From contig NC_083714.1 of the NCBI RefSeq assembly GCF_033118175.1, positions 15,066,001 through 15,130,000 of the forward strand: DNA of 64,000 nucleotides, read 5' to 3'. The stretch is from Dama dama. Taxonomy: Eukaryota; Chordata; Mammalia; Artiodactyla; Cervidae. Shown here in pieces: positions 13,920-25,315 of the stretch; position 1 is the first letter of the stretch, and each line of letters begins with the position of its first letter. Made by a program: the position numbers and the translations under genes. A model generated the notes under the pieces. The model saw nothing but the letters and a program-made list of their open reading frames with translations. It was not told the DNA's origin and ran no database searches.

Positions 13920-14035
13920 AGCTTTACCTTGTCAATGTGTTTCCATATCTATCTAATTTTATCCTCACAATCACTCTAATAGATACAGAAGGCAGGTGTT
14001 ACTAGTCTCATTTTACAGATAAGAATATTACAATA
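13920..14035 (-). mobile_element. MIR SINE fragment
   Basis: Reversed MIR core: AATTTTATCCTCACAATCAC, then CTAGTCTCATTTTACAGATA. Confidence 0.7.
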
Positions 14036-14095
14036 GATATAACAAAGTGTGTTCTATACATATAATAAAATATTATTCTTTAAAAAAAAGAATGG

Positions 14096-14225
14096 AGACT
14101 TCCCTAACAGTCTAGTGGTTAAGATTCTGTGCTTTCAAGGCAGAAGGCTTGGGTTCAATCCCTGGTCAAGGAATTAGATCCCACATGTCACCCAGTGCAT
14201 GCAAAAAAGTAAAATTTTAAAAAAA
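14096..14225 (+). mobile_element. CHR-type SINE
   Basis: GACTTCCCTAACAGTCTAGT, a GGTTCAATCCCTGG B box, and an A-rich tail. Confidence 0.85.
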
Positions 14226-14254
14226 GGAGTGAAATATTGATACATGGTATAAGT

Positions 14255-14335
14255 TAGTTAAGTGTTAGTTGCTCAGTCCTGTCCAACTCTTTGCAACCCC
14301 ATGGACTATAGCCCACCAGGCTTCTCTGTCCATAC
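14255..14335 (-). mobile_element. Bov-A-type SINE fragment
   Basis: The plus strand reads GTTGCTCAGTCCTGTCCAAC and CATGGACTATAGCCCACCAG, the reversed 3' half of a Bov-A unit. Confidence 0.85.
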
Positions 14336-14723
14336 AAACCTTGAAAACATTTTCTAAGTGAAAGAAGCCAGTCATAAAAGACCACATAGTATATGATTTC
14401 AATTTCTATAAAATATCCAGACTCAGCAGATCTGTAGAGACATAGGCAGATAAGTAGTCATCTAGGGCTGAAGAGAATACAGCAAGTGGGCAGTGACTAC
14501 TAATTGGTACAGTGTTTCTTTTGGAGATGATGAAAATGGGATAAAATCAGATTATGATGATGGTTTCACCACTTGGTAAATTTTCTAAAAATCATTTAAT
14601 TCAGTTGGTGAATTTTACAGTATGCAAACTAAGCCCTAATAAATCTGGGTTAGTCACAGTGATGATAAGAAGAAATCTATAGTCATGTAGCTTAACCAGC
14701 TATAAACTAGGATGGCTCAAATA

Positions 14724-14798
14724 TTGGGCTGGCCAAAAAGATCGTTCGAGTTTTTCAGTACCATCTTATGAAAAACTAAAACTTTTATGCCAACTCTA
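14724..14798. mobile_element. Mariner-type MITE
   Basis: A 75-base element with diverged terminal inverted repeats. The left end is TTGGGCTGGCCAAAAAGATC and the right end is its imperfect reverse complement. TA dinucleotides at 14722-14723 and 14799-14800 give the usual mariner target duplication. Confidence 0.75.
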
Positions 14799-14824
14799 TA
14801 GTAACATCTACCATTATTGGAATT

Positions 14825-15028
14825 TTCAGGTGGCGCTAGTGGTAAAGAACCTGCCTGCCAAGGCAGGAGAGCTGGTTTCAATCCCTGGGTCAGGAAGATC
14901 CGCTGGAGAAGGAAATGGCAAACCACCCCAGTATTCTTGCCCAGAGAATCCCACGGACAGAGGATCCTGGCAGGCTATAGTCCATGGGTTCACAAAGAGT
15001 CAGACACGACTGAGTGACTAAACTACAA
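14825..15028 (+). mobile_element. Bov-tA SINE
   Basis: Head CAGGTGGCGCTAGTGGTAAA and body ending GACACGACTGAGTGACTAAA. Confidence 0.93.
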
Positions 15029-15034
15029 CCCTTT

Positions 15035-15225
15035 ATTGAGTACTGCTAATGTGCCAGGCAGAATACTAAACAATTTATATTCATTGTCTCATTTAACCCT
15101 CAAAGCAGTTACGCCCACTTTATAGATGAACAGCTGAGACTCGGGGGGCCTAAATGGTTTCCCCAAGTTCACACAAGCTAGCAGGTGGCAGAGCTTGGAT
15201 TTGAATCAAATCTGATTCTAAATAT
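15035..15225 (-). mobile_element. MIR SINE
   Basis: Nearly full reversed MIR: TATTGAGTACTGCTAATGTG, TCATTTAACCCTCAAAGCAG, GGCAGAGCTTGGATTTGAAT. Confidence 0.8.
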
Positions 15226-15464
15226 TTATTTTCCTGTTATAATCTTCTGCCTCTAAGACAAGAACCCAATGAATCTGACTCCTCCCCCAGGAATCTTTCC
15301 AAACTTTTCAATTTGAAGTCTCTTGTAAAGCAATGTGTAAACTATTTGTTTTAATCATTCATTCAACCTTTTCCAAAGGTGAACACAGTAAAAGATTCTT
15401 ATCCTCCATTACTACATGAGTAGTTGCAAAAGGACAAAAAAATAGGAGCGAAAACAACTGCTGC

Positions 15465-15588
15465 CCCCCCCTTTTTTTGGTTGTATCATGCAGCATGTGG
15501 GATCTTAGTTCCCCCACCAGGGATTGAACCCCTGGTCCCTGCAATGGAAGCACAAAGTACCAACCACTGGACCACTAGGGAAGTCCCA
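15465..15588 (-). mobile_element. CHR-type SINE fragment
   Basis: The minus strand starts GGGACTTCCCTAGTGGTCCA and has a GGTTCAATCCCTGG-like B box (seen reversed as AGGGATTGAACC). Confidence 0.85.
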
Positions 15589-17938
15589 GAGACCCCTTTT
15601 CTTTATCCTCTTCATATCTGTGCCTTTTCCCATCTGGCACAATGGTGATGGAAAATTGGTCACACTTCTCAGTGCTATCCCAGGAATACCCTAGAATTTC
15701 CTTGGCTGAATCGCAGTACTCAGGACTGAGAGGGCATTGAGGGCCACAGCAGACTGTGACTGTAAGTGACATGTGAATAAATGCAAATGAGCCTTAGTCA
15801 CACTGAATAAATTCAAACTCTTGCACACTCACCAGAAATTCACCAGGAAGTACTACTACTGCACCCAAGAGTGGTAAATGAGAGGAGTCCAATCTAGCAG
15901 AACTCAAAAGGATCAGGAGAAAAGAAAGATGCAGTCTTCAAAATTGTATTTATTACATATATTCAGCTAAGATTATCACAACGCACACCACAATACACAT
16001 ATATGTATGCACGTGTGTATACACACACACACACACACACGCACACAGAAATCCAGGAAGGAAAATCAATACCAAGGGCCACTCTTTGAGCAAGACATGT
16101 TAAAAAATGTATTGGAGGAAGAGAGAAACCTGTGCATGATATCTCTCACATCAGACACAAGAACACTGTAAGCCTTGCTCCAAATACAATGGCACTTGAT
16201 TCAGAATTCTGCCTGAGCATCTATGGTGGTCTTTAAAAGATAGCAGCTAGAAGAAATGTGGACATACTGGTGATTCAGGTGCTTTGTTTATGAAAATTAT
16301 TACAGAGAAAACACCACCCCCCCAACCCCAGTTGACTGAGATGTGGATTTTACAGTGACAAAAGACACACGCCCTATCAATTACTCTGTTGGACAGCTCC
16401 CTGGATCCAGCTTCTAGTCCTTCAAGTTTGCCCTGACTCTCCTTTCTTTTACGATATTTGCTAGGATGGCCAATCTTTCAATGTTCAGAAGCCTAGGATT
16501 AACCTCTTCCTGGCCCTCAAGCACCTGGTCAAATAATCAAGCCCCATCAGCCTTGTTTCTGAAGGTCCTCTTGGAGGAAAACCTCAGACTTGAGCCCTGA
16601 GACCCAGATCTGGCAGCCATATGGGCACTGGCTTTTAGAAGTAACTGGCCCCAAATCACTTGACCTGACTTGAGAAACATCAGCTCCTTGCGAAAATGTG
16701 CTCTTGTACAAGGGAAGTCCTCATGCTCCTTTGTTTAGGAATACAAGAAACCTAGAAGCAGTGAATCAGAGGTGGGGCACTGCCTATCAAGTCCTTTAAT
16801 GTGCTGTTTCTCCTTCCCTGCCAGCTGTTTCAGAATTTGGCTTCTCTAGAGATCTGCCTGTTCTAAACTCATCTTTGCTCGGGGGAATGGAAAGAATGAG
16901 GAGGGAGGGTTGGAGAATGGGAAGAAGTTTGGTGGGGGGAACGTTTTCATTATCACAAGGACTCTTGAAGGACTCCTGAAGCTGTCCTTTAAAGTATTGT
17001 CAGGTTAAACCAATTACACATATTACACCCATGAAAAAGTGGGGTGGGGAGGCATCCTCAATATACTTGATTTGATAAAGTGAAATATTAAGAACATGTC
17101 CCCAGATCTATTTATCTACATGATCATGAAAAAGACTTCACGGCTGAGCAAGTTTTGGCAAGAGCTGGAGTTTTCCCTATTTTTGAGTTGGGTGCACAGG
17201 TTGTCAGGATTTTCAGCAATCTTGTCATAAAATTCAGTTGCAGAACCAAAATCTAGAAATCTGTTTAAATACAGATTTGGGTATAGCGAGTCAGTTCCTA
17301 GTCTAATAGGAATAATGTTTATTAAAATACCAGACATACCTACAGCTTTCTTTGGTATTTCTCTCAATGACCTCAGCCTGAGGGACACACCCTGAAGTGG
17401 GCTTTTTAGAAGCAACAGCTGAGCAGTGACCACTTACCTAAAAGTATAATCCTTTGTGAATATGTTCAGGAAGTCCAGCTTTTAGGGTGCACGTTTCCAT
17501 GAGTTGCCATTCACAAAGAGTCTCTCAGCAGTTCAAAGGATATAAGTATACAATGTTTTCTCTCTCTTAACCCAACCAAACCTCCTTCCTCATTTTATAC
17601 CTCCAAGGATTTTATGGTCTACCTCAATAGTGCTCTTTAGAGTTGACAATGAACAAATTCTAGAGTAAATGATATAATTCAGATTTTTCTTTGTATACCC
17701 TGGGAGATCAACACAATGCATCCTCGTAGTCAGTCACACTTCAACCCCAGCCGAGAATGAAGCCCACGGAGGGTAACGGCTAATGATTCTGATTATGCCT
17801 GCAGAATCAGAAGTCTCAGCATCACCCTCATGTTTTAACAAACAGAGTTCCCAATTTCTTTTCATCAAAGCCAAGAAATGGAAGCATAACTAACAATAAC
17901 CCCTCCCACTAAGGGCCACCACCCACTCCTCGAATTAC
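15589..17938 (-). other. DCX intron, repeat-poor part next to the first coding exon
   Basis: This stretch holds only a short CA-rich microsatellite at 16013-16046 and otherwise looks unique. An open frame of 105 codons at 17116-17433 on the minus strand has no recognisable domain. The donor of the first coding exon is GTAATT at 17938-17933. Confidence 0.5.
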
Positions 17939-18324
17939 CTTCCTCCAGTTCATCCATGCTTCCAATTTTCCGGGATCCATCAATGGTGTAAATGTAGCGC
18001 ACTCCCTGAGGCAGGTTGATGTTGTCAGACAGAGATCGTGTCAGGTCAGCCAGCAAGGCGTCGAAGCTGCGAAAACGGTCAGAGGACACAGCGTACACAA
18101 TCCCCTTGAAGTAGCGGTCCCCATTGCGGTAGAAACGTACCTTCTTGGCTTTCTTCTCGTTGCTCAGTGCCTGCAAGGTTCGGGTTCGGTAGAAGCTACA
18201 ATGGGCGCTGTGAGTGGGGCTAGGTAGCCCGTTCATCCGCGAGCCTCTCATGTTCCTGGATGTCTTATCTCTTTCGTCAAAATGTCCAAAATCAAGTTCC
18301 ATATTTTGGTGGAACCTCAGAGAC
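17939..18324 (-). CDS. DCX: DCX first coding exon (22 nt of 5' UTR, then residues 1-121 and first base of codon 122)
   Basis: Doublecortin is a neuronal microtubule-associated protein that stabilises microtubules in migrating and differentiating neurons. The minus-strand frame starts at the ATG at 18302-18300 with MELDFGHFDERDK and runs without a break to LEELEEG-type residues just before a GT donor at 17938-17937. An AG acceptor at 18326-18325 follows a long pyrimidine tract, so the exon should begin at 18324. The in-frame stop at 18411-18413 shows the ATG is not simply extended upstream. The exon carries the N-terminal tail and most of the N-terminal doublecortin domain (about residues 53-121). 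Ser47, Asp62, Gly100 and Arg102, positions known from phosphorylation or human disease variants, are all present. The intron after it is phase 1. The protein matches human DCX as I remember it, with no visible change. The CDS part is 17939-18302. Confidence 0.97.
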
Positions 18325-20086
18325 CTGAGTGTTGGAGAAAAGCGGGGAGGCAGAGGGGGATGAAAGGAAGCAAAGAAAAGGGGCGAGGAGGGGGGAAAAA
18401 AGAAAGGAATTCAAATATTAGCCAGATCCAGATCTGCAATCTGCTGCTTGTGAAAAGAACTGGTTGAAAAAAGCCCGTGACCCATCTGCTGCTTGCCCCT
18501 GACCTGCAGGAATATTGATCTTAATAGAGAAGAGGGAGGGGCTGGAGGGGTGCTGGTGGTTGTGGGGGTGGGGGCGAGAGATGCGGAGGGAGGCACTTTG
18601 GGCACTGTTCCAAAGAGAGGAGAGGGAGGGATTTTGAAATCGCTTGAAATCCTGGGACTTACTGACAGTGGCTCTTATCAAATTGTAACTTCGGGGTAAA
18701 TACATTAAAACTGGCATCTGTTTCCTCACACATGCCCACATGACTAACGGTTGTAAATGAATCCATAGCCTGACAAAATTCCCCTTGAAGGGAACAGAAG
18801 GACCTAGCCAAGGTTAGCATCTCTAGCTCAGGAAGTGATCTTTGCATTTCAGTGAGATAATTATAAGGATAGTGTTTTAATTTTATTCCAAGCCCCCTTT
18901 CCTACTTTAATGTGTGCATCCCCTCCCCCCTAGAATAAAGTAGGATTCTCCTTTAAAGCCACAGCCTCTAGGGAACAGCCAGTCTTTGTGCTATTCATCA
19001 AACCCCTTCCCCACCAAGCTGGTGCAGCTATCCGACATTCATAAGAAATAAGCTGGAAAAAAAAAGGATTACAAAAATCAGTTATTTAACAAGTTATTTG
19101 TTCTGGTTTAGCCCTGGACCATTTGGCCACAAAATCCTTCCTCCCACCACCCCCCCCAGCCCCCCGCTTTCTCTAGGTGCTCTACCCCCCATCAACGATG
19201 CAGCCCCACCTCTTAATGGAATATTTTAATTGTGTAAAGATTCCCAAATGAGTCCCTGAACAGCATATGGGACCTTTAGAAGCAAGCACACCTTCCATTG
19301 TTCTGGGTTTCTACACTAAATGAAGGGGCATTTCACCCTCACAGCAGGCAGCACACCCCAAATTTGTCTATTGCCTAGGTGTGTTAGCTGAGGCAAAAGA
19401 TGGTCATCTGTCAGATTTACTTTCCCCCTTTCTGCTGAAAGAATGAAAGAAAGAAAGGAAATCGCAATATGAAACCAAATACAAAAGAAGCCCCAAATGC
19501 TAGCAAAGGTAGTGACAGCCTAGGAAACAAACTATTAACATGCATTGCACAGATGGGGATAAAAGGACTCACAAAGCATGCCGGGCTCAGCTGCTACACA
19601 CTGCCACATTGAGATATTTGCAGGGGACCAGGAGGACAGGCAATAAAGCGGGACTGGTGCCTAGCAGGTTTGCCAGGCTCGGTCCCTCTTTTCTTCCAAT
19701 GTCACCATGACCTGTGCTGAGCTCAGCATTGTCTCTGTCAGACAACCTGCAGTGTAAGAGACCCCACCTCCTCAAAACAAGTAGCAAGCATTTCCCCAGG
19801 CATGCCAGCAACACTGGGTTTTGCTTTAGAATCTGGGGTGGTATTATTCTAAAATCAATATCACAGTGAAAACAAAAGAACATCAAACTCACTTTTCCAA
19901 TGGAAAATCCCAGGTAGAGGCTTAGGGAAAAAATCCAATAGAATAAGGCAAAAAAGAGGAGAGAAGAGAAAGAAAGAGAGAGAGGACACACTGAGAGAGA
20001 GGGAGAGAGCGCGCACTTTGCCTTGTGCTTTTTCCGTTTGACATCTCTTACATTCTCCCTGAAAATCACTCCAAAGCCCCACTCAC
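18325..20086 (-). other. DCX intron between the non-coding exon and first coding exon
   Basis: About 1.76 kb with no clear interspersed repeat. It starts with GTGAGT and ends with a long pyrimidine tract and ACTCAG. A purine-rich run at 19949-20013 (pyrimidine-rich on the transcript strand) lies 75 bases inside the donor. Several open frames occur here, including 181 codons crossing the donor, but they are low-complexity and match nothing I know. Confidence 0.55.
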
Positions 20087-20304
20087 CGGTTTTCTGCTGG
20101 TTGGGTGGAGATGCTGAGAGAAAGAAAACCAATCTCTCTATGCCTTTGTTGTCTGAGCTCCAAGCAAGAAATTCCTGCCAGGGTGGATAGATGCCTTCTA
20201 GGTCCTAGTGCCTTGTCCAGCTTCTCCCCTTTACTCAGGCTTAGTGAATCCCCCCAACCTCCTTTGATTAATTACATGCTTTTTTTTTTTTCAATTCACA
20301 GGCT
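20087..20304 (-). other. DCX: Candidate non-coding first exon of DCX (5' UTR)
   Basis: A strong donor, ACCG|GTGAGT, lies on the minus strand with its last exon base at 20087. The bases before it (CATCTCCACCCAACCAGCAG, then AAAACCG) resemble the DCX 5' UTR as I remember it, and joining to the acceptor at 18324 gives a leader that reads GGTCTCTGAGG across the junction. The position, about 1.8 kb upstream of the ATG, fits published work in which roughly 3.5 kb upstream of the human DCX start codon acts as a neuronal promoter. The 5' boundary at about 20304 is inferred from the TATA-like box and is uncertain. A second possibility is an internal exon beginning after TTTTCTTTCTCTCAG, which would make the exon only about 27 bases long. 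Confidence 0.6.
20272..20277 (-). promoter_or_regulatory. Start-stop upstream ORF (ATGTAA) in the DCX leader
   Basis: On the minus strand an ATG at 20277-20275 is followed at once by TAA. If transcription starts near 20304, this minimal uORF lies in the DCX leader, close to the cap. Such start-stop elements can stall ribosomes in other genes. Its presence in the mRNA depends on the unproven start site. Confidence 0.4.
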
Positions 20305-20328
20305 GCATTAACAGCTAGGAAGGTTTCA

Positions 20329-20334
20329 TTTATA
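20329..20334 (-). promoter_or_regulatory. TATA-like box upstream of the DCX first exon
   Basis: The minus strand reads GGTTATAAATGAAACC here, with TATAAA at 20334-20329. A start site about 30 bases downstream would fall near 20300-20305. The box is in a repeat-free stretch upstream of the candidate exon. The role is inferred from sequence and position only. Confidence 0.45.
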
Positions 20335-21990
20335 ACCAACTGGAAATTGCAGGGTAGCAAAAAGATTGCACAGGCAAGTTCAGAATGCCCTAATGAGCAA
20401 CGTGCTAGTCTTTTCTTTTAGGCAATTGGCAATTTCACTTGGCCAAAACGTTGGTCTAATCTGCCTGGGGGCCAGATTCAGGCAGAGGAACCAACCTTCT
20501 TAGAAATTGTAGCTCTCTTCATTTAACCTTCTTGACAGAATAACAATCAAAGATGTGAATTCTTTATGGCATTTTAGTTCATGCATCCAACAGCTAGTTG
20601 TTTTGAAATGAGGTTAGTGGAGTAGACTAAGAAGCAGTAGAAAAGGGACAAGACAAGGGAAAATCATTCCAGAATTTCATGGAGGATGAAGTTGAAGATG
20701 GATCTCAAAGACCTTTTAGCTTGGTGGAATAGTTTTGTTAATGAGATCTACAGAGAGTTTCAGAGTTCCAGTCTAACCCAGAGACCTTTCTGTGTGAAGT
20801 GAGCCTAGTCCGATGGCTACAAGATAAGTATTAATAGCTCTCTCTTCAAACTGCCTATTTGTTACTAATTGGCTTCTTTATATCAAATATGTTATACAAA
20901 GCCAGGAAACATCCATATTGAATTCAAGAAATCAGGCTGACTATAAGACAAGAATAGAAAAGTGAGAAACTCCAGTGGGGGTGGGTTACCATCTTCAACT
21001 GAGGCTACATGCATTAATATGCAGCAGCCTTGAATTATCATTGTTCCATTTCTGCTAGGCTTCCAGGAGGCTCAGAGATAATCGTGTGCTCAGGACTGAT
21101 CTTCTGTCTGATTCTTAGTGTAATTAACCCTCCTTTCTAGATACAATGTTAGATGACTTATAATTAAGCTCTTGCTATGCACGTGTTTTACTGTAAGCTG
21201 CCTTAAAGTGGGATAAAAAAATATAATTTTTCTTCTCTGGAAGGTACTAGCTCAGCAAAGCCTAAGCAATCTATCTTAGTTGGGTGGTCAACATCAAGTG
21301 TGACACCTGCCCAGTCAAGTCCTCCTAACACTTTGCTGCTGTTCTCCTGGTTTCTAAATAAGTACCTCAGGGGACAGCATCCCTGTTTTCTTCCATCTGT
21401 TTCTGCCTTACATTGTGGCCACCTCTTGGAAAAACAGGGTTATTCAGGTCAAGGGCAGAAAAATATCAAGGAATAGAAGCAGAAAAATATGGAAATTCTA
21501 ACCAATGGCTTTAACTTCCTTGTCCAGCAAGGCCAATGTCTTAAAAATTGTTTTATTTCACATAGTAAGCATTCTGTAAATACACAACAATTGATTTTGC
21601 ATCAGAATTCAAAATAATTTTATTTCTTGTGAAGATATAAGAATGGATGGGATACTAAAACAAACATAAAGGATTTGGAATAGATCTTAGAGAAAATTTC
21701 CTCATGGTCTAAACTTTTAAACACTAGTGTGGAAGAAAAATGTCTTTAGAAGACAGTCTAGGATAGATGACTTTGTTTGCTTTATGTATACCAGAGAGCA
21801 AAGAGTAAATGAGATCAGTGTTTCCCAGTGTGAGGTATGTGGATGTTAATAGGTGTTCTTTAAGAACAGAAAAAAGGTTCCTTGGTCATATATGTTTGAA
21901 AAGTGGTGGGCTAAATGAAATTCGTTTTCTTTATCATAAACATCTCAGGGCCTTTAATATACTTAAAATATGGTACAAGTCTCTAAGAAG
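20335..21990. other. DCX 5' flank, repeat-free
   Basis: About 1.65 kb upstream of the candidate first exon with no recognisable interspersed repeat. The DCX promoter and nearby enhancers would be expected here. I cannot name any transcription-factor site with confidence. Confidence 0.45.
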
Positions 21991-22199
21991 GGAGCTTCCC
22001 CAATGGCTCAGCAGCAAAGACTCTGCCTGCCAGTGCAGGAAATGCAAGTTCGATCCCTGGGTTGGGAAGATCCCCTGGAGGAGGGCATGGGCAACCCACT
22101 CCAGTATTCTTGCCTGGAGAATCCCATGGACTGAGGAGCCCAACGGGCTACAGTCCATACGGTCTCAAAGAGTTGGACATAACTGAGCACACACACAGG
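21991..22199 (+). mobile_element. Bov-tA SINE
   Basis: Head GGAGCTTCCCCAATGGCTCA and body with CAGTATTCTTGCCTGGAGAA. Imperfect duplications CTCTAAGAAG (21981-21990) and CTCCAAGAAG (22200-22209) flank it. Confidence 0.93.
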
Positions 22200-22275
22200 C
22201 TCCAAGAAGGCAGTTTAGTATTAAGGGCATCCTGCCTTTTTTTTTTTTTTTAATTCAGGATCTTTTTTTTTTTTC

Positions 22276-22798
22276 TCCCAGAGCATTCAATAGACTTATG
22301 TTCTATGGGACAACCTTTTACAAAGACAGGACTAGATTATTTCACCAACATAATTCTTCTCAAAGAATTCTCAGCTACCAATCAAAACTTTTTGTCTCAC
22401 TTCCTCAGAGGAGAAGGAACACTGGCAGAAAAGAATGTCTCAGGCACGAGTCCAGGGGGGAAAGTGCATCTTTCTGTATGGAAGACAACTCTGAAGATCA
22501 AGGGAGAGTCATGACTGAGGGTTCACTGGAGTGAAGAGAATGAAGAGAAAGTGCAGCAACCCCATTGTGGGAAATATCCCAGTAAGACCTTTTGAGTAAG
22601 TTCAATGTGCCTGCCCAGTACCACGTGAAAGCTGCAGAGTAGAAAACATCAGTCCACTGCCCCTGAAGAACTTGAAGATTCACTGAGAAGACAGGACAAG
22701 AATATGTATCTTGCAAAAATCATGAAGGAGAAGGGCTGTGGTCTGGGTTAATCAAACTCAGCTTTAGGATCAGGGTCAGGAAATAAGACCATCATCCA

Positions 22799-22831
<33 letters not shown>

Positions 22832-23151
22832 ATCATCAGTTTACATTGCCTATCAGAAACACAATTACCTATCAGGAACACCCATCTAGGGTAGAGTGGG
22901 ATGGGCAAACAGGAAGTGAGGTTGGAAATATATACAAACATTTTATAGGGACCAAAAATTATGAAGTACGTAGTAATAAAGCCAACAAATATGTGTAAGA
23001 TCTTTATTGAGATAATCATAATACTATTAAAGAACATAACAGAAGCTATGAATAAATATAGAGCTAGACCATGCTCATGAATGGCAAGATGCAATGATGT
23101 AAGGGTGTCAATACTCCCCAAAGTTATATATATATATATGGCTTGAAAATC

Positions 23152-23183
<32 letters not shown>

Positions 23184-23344
23184 AAAAGCTCCAGTAGAAA
23201 CTTCAACAGGAACTTTTGTGAAATTCACAAATATCAGTTAAATATCTTTTATTATGCCCCAAATATTCACATGACACCTCTTTCACTTCTTTAAAGTGAA
23301 ATATCAACTTTCAAGTGAAATATCAACTCCCAAATATCAACTTC
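22276..23344. other. Non-coding stretch with simple repeats
   Basis: (CA)15 at 22800-22830 and TA runs at 23126-23139 and 23153-23172. Otherwise unassigned. Confidence 0.5.
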
Positions 23345-23670
23345 TCAACAAGACCAACCCAGATCATCCAGTTTAAAGTGACAACCTTCCTCCCAACCCA
23401 GCACTCCAACTTCTTTTACCCTGCTCTGTTTTTTCTTATCATCTTCCAACATAGTATGTAATATACCTATTTATTATGCTTATTATAGATCTACCCAAAG
23501 TAGAATATAAGCTCCACAGGGCAAGCATATTCTAACAGCTTTAATGAAATATAATTTATAATGTTAATAGTAATATTTTGTTTATTTTTAATACTTAAGC
23601 AAAGTGCCTAGAACAATGATTAGCACAAAGTAAGTTTGGGTATTTGTTTAATTGGACAGAGTAAAGAAAG
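23345..23670 (+). mobile_element. L2 LINE 3' end
   Basis: The order ATCATCCAGTTTAAAGTGAC, TAGAATATAAGCTCCACAGG, GCCTAGAACAATGATTAGCA matches the conserved end of L2. Confidence 0.7.
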
Positions 23671-23689
23671 CAAAGAGTATTCAATAGAT

Positions 23690-24815
23690 GATATTGGGAC
23701 AATTAACTTTTGTATGGAAAAAAATTAAATTAGATCCCCACTTCATGCCATACATAAAAATGAACTCCAGATGTTTTAAAGATGTGAATATAAAGAAGAG
23801 GGCTTGAAAATTATTAGAATAAAATGTTGGAGATTATCTTTAGTTCCTTGTGACAGAAAGATTTTGTTAACCAATATGCAAAAAGCAGAAATCTTATAGG
23901 AAAATATTGGTAAATTTGATTATATGAAAATTAAAGCTTCTGAAAGCAAAAGATGGCATTAAAACATTAAAACATAAGTAACAGACTGAGAAAAAGATAT
24001 GTATGAATCTTATGTAACTGACATAGGATTAATGTCCTGATTTTATATTTTATATCATATCAATTAGAAAAGGTAAAACTTCAGTAGAAAAAAATAAAGA
24101 TATGCACAGGTCATTCACAAAACAGGAAACCCTAGTGGCCAATGAACAGGTAAACCATACACATAACTAGGGAAATCCAAGTTAAAATAGAAATTGCATC
24201 TTTAACAACCATTAGATTGATGGAAATTTTTAAAGTGAAAAAGTGAAGGTGAAATTTAGTCACTTAGTCATGTCCAACTCTTTGTGACCCCATGGACTGT
24301 AGCTCACCAGGCTCCTCTGTTCACGGAATTCTCCAGGCAAGAATACTGGAGTAGGTTGCCATTTCCTTCTGCAGGGGATCTTCCTAACCCCGGGATTGAA
24401 CCCAGGTCTCCCGCATTGCAGGTGGACTCTTCACCGACTGAGCAACCAAGGAAGCCACTAACAAAGTATAGGCAAAGACATAAAGCACCTGGAATTCTCA
24501 TTTATGTTGGAATAAACATAAATTAGTACAATTTTTGAGAAACGTTTTTGGTAGTAGCTAGTATAGTTAGATAATATATATCAACCTATAATCCAGAGTT
24601 TCCATTTCTAGATATCCATCCTAGGGAAATTCTCACACATGTGTTCAAGGAGAGAGGTACAAAGATATTCAAAAAAGCATTATTGAAATGTTGAAAAGTG
24701 AAAACAACCCAGATGCCTATCATCAGCTTACTAATTTGATTAGCGGTTATTCATACACGGAATGCTACATACAGTGAAATAGAATAAATGAATGTTAAGT
24801 GTAAGCAGTGATGCA
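23690..24815 (+). mobile_element. Old L1 ORF2 fragment, interrupted by a SINE
   Basis: Degenerate L1 ORF2 C-terminal sequence (AACTCCAGATGTTTTAAAGA; AACAACCCAGATGCCTATCA) with a Bov-tA SINE at 24245-24457. Many stops. Confidence 0.7.
24245..24457 (-). mobile_element. Bov-tA SINE
   Basis: Reversed body (CATGGACTGTAGCTCACCAG) and reversed tRNA-like head (ACTGAGCAACCAAGGAAGCC). Confidence 0.92.
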
Positions 24816-24919
24816 CAGGTTTCTTTGCAGCCATAAGATCTTATTATCTGGAAACTAAATGCCCAGAAGTATAACTGCTGTGTCATTTGAAAATTATATG
24901 CTTCATTTTATTAATATAA

Positions 24920-25128
24920 AGAGTGAAAGTTTAAGTCGCTCAGTCGTGTCTGATTCTTAGTGACCCCGTGGATTATACAATCCATAGAATTCTCCAGGCC
25001 AAAACAGTGGAGTGGGTAGCCTTTCCTTTCTCCAGGGGATCTTCCCAACTGAGGGATCGAACCCTGGTCTCCCACATTGCAGGCGGATTCTTCACTAGCT
25101 GAGCCACAAGGGAAGCCCAGTTAATTTC
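24920..25128 (-). mobile_element. Bov-tA SINE
   Basis: Reversed Bov-tA with a 12-base duplication TTATTAATATAA at 24908-24919 and 25129-25140. Confidence 0.95.
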
Positions 25129-25315
25129 TTATTAATATAAGAAACTGCCAGACTGTTTTCCAGAGTGGTTTAATATTTCATATACCCACCAGCAATATAT
25201 GAGAGATGCAGTTTTTCTGCATTTTCACCAGCATTTGGTATTTTTATTTTAGCTATTCTAACAGATGTGTAATGATATCACGTTGTGTTTTAAATTTGCA
25301 TTCCCCTAATATATA

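Larger units (their letters stand above)
14040..14640 (+). mobile_element. Old L1 3' end, interrupted by two SINEs
   Basis: L1M-type 3' sequence (AAGTGAAAGAAGCCAGTCAT; TTTTACAGTATGCAAACTAA) is split by a CHR SINE at 14096-14225 and a Bov-type fragment at 14255-14335. Confidence 0.65.

Noticed and set aside
17939..17975. Apparent extra serine (DGSRKIG) in DCX, first taken for an insertion
   Set aside because: Counting residues with the serine places Tyr125, Arg186 and Arg192 at their published positions, so it is part of normal DCX.
18303..18410. Possible N-terminal extension of DCX in frame upstream of the ATG
   Set aside because: The frame is open only back to a stop at 18411-18413, lacks an ATG, and crosses the acceptor at 18325.
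19587..20132. 181-codon minus-strand open frame across the DCX 5' region
   Set aside because: It crosses the likely splice donor at 20087, is low-complexity (Ser/Leu/Phe-rich from CT-rich sequence) and resembles no protein I know.
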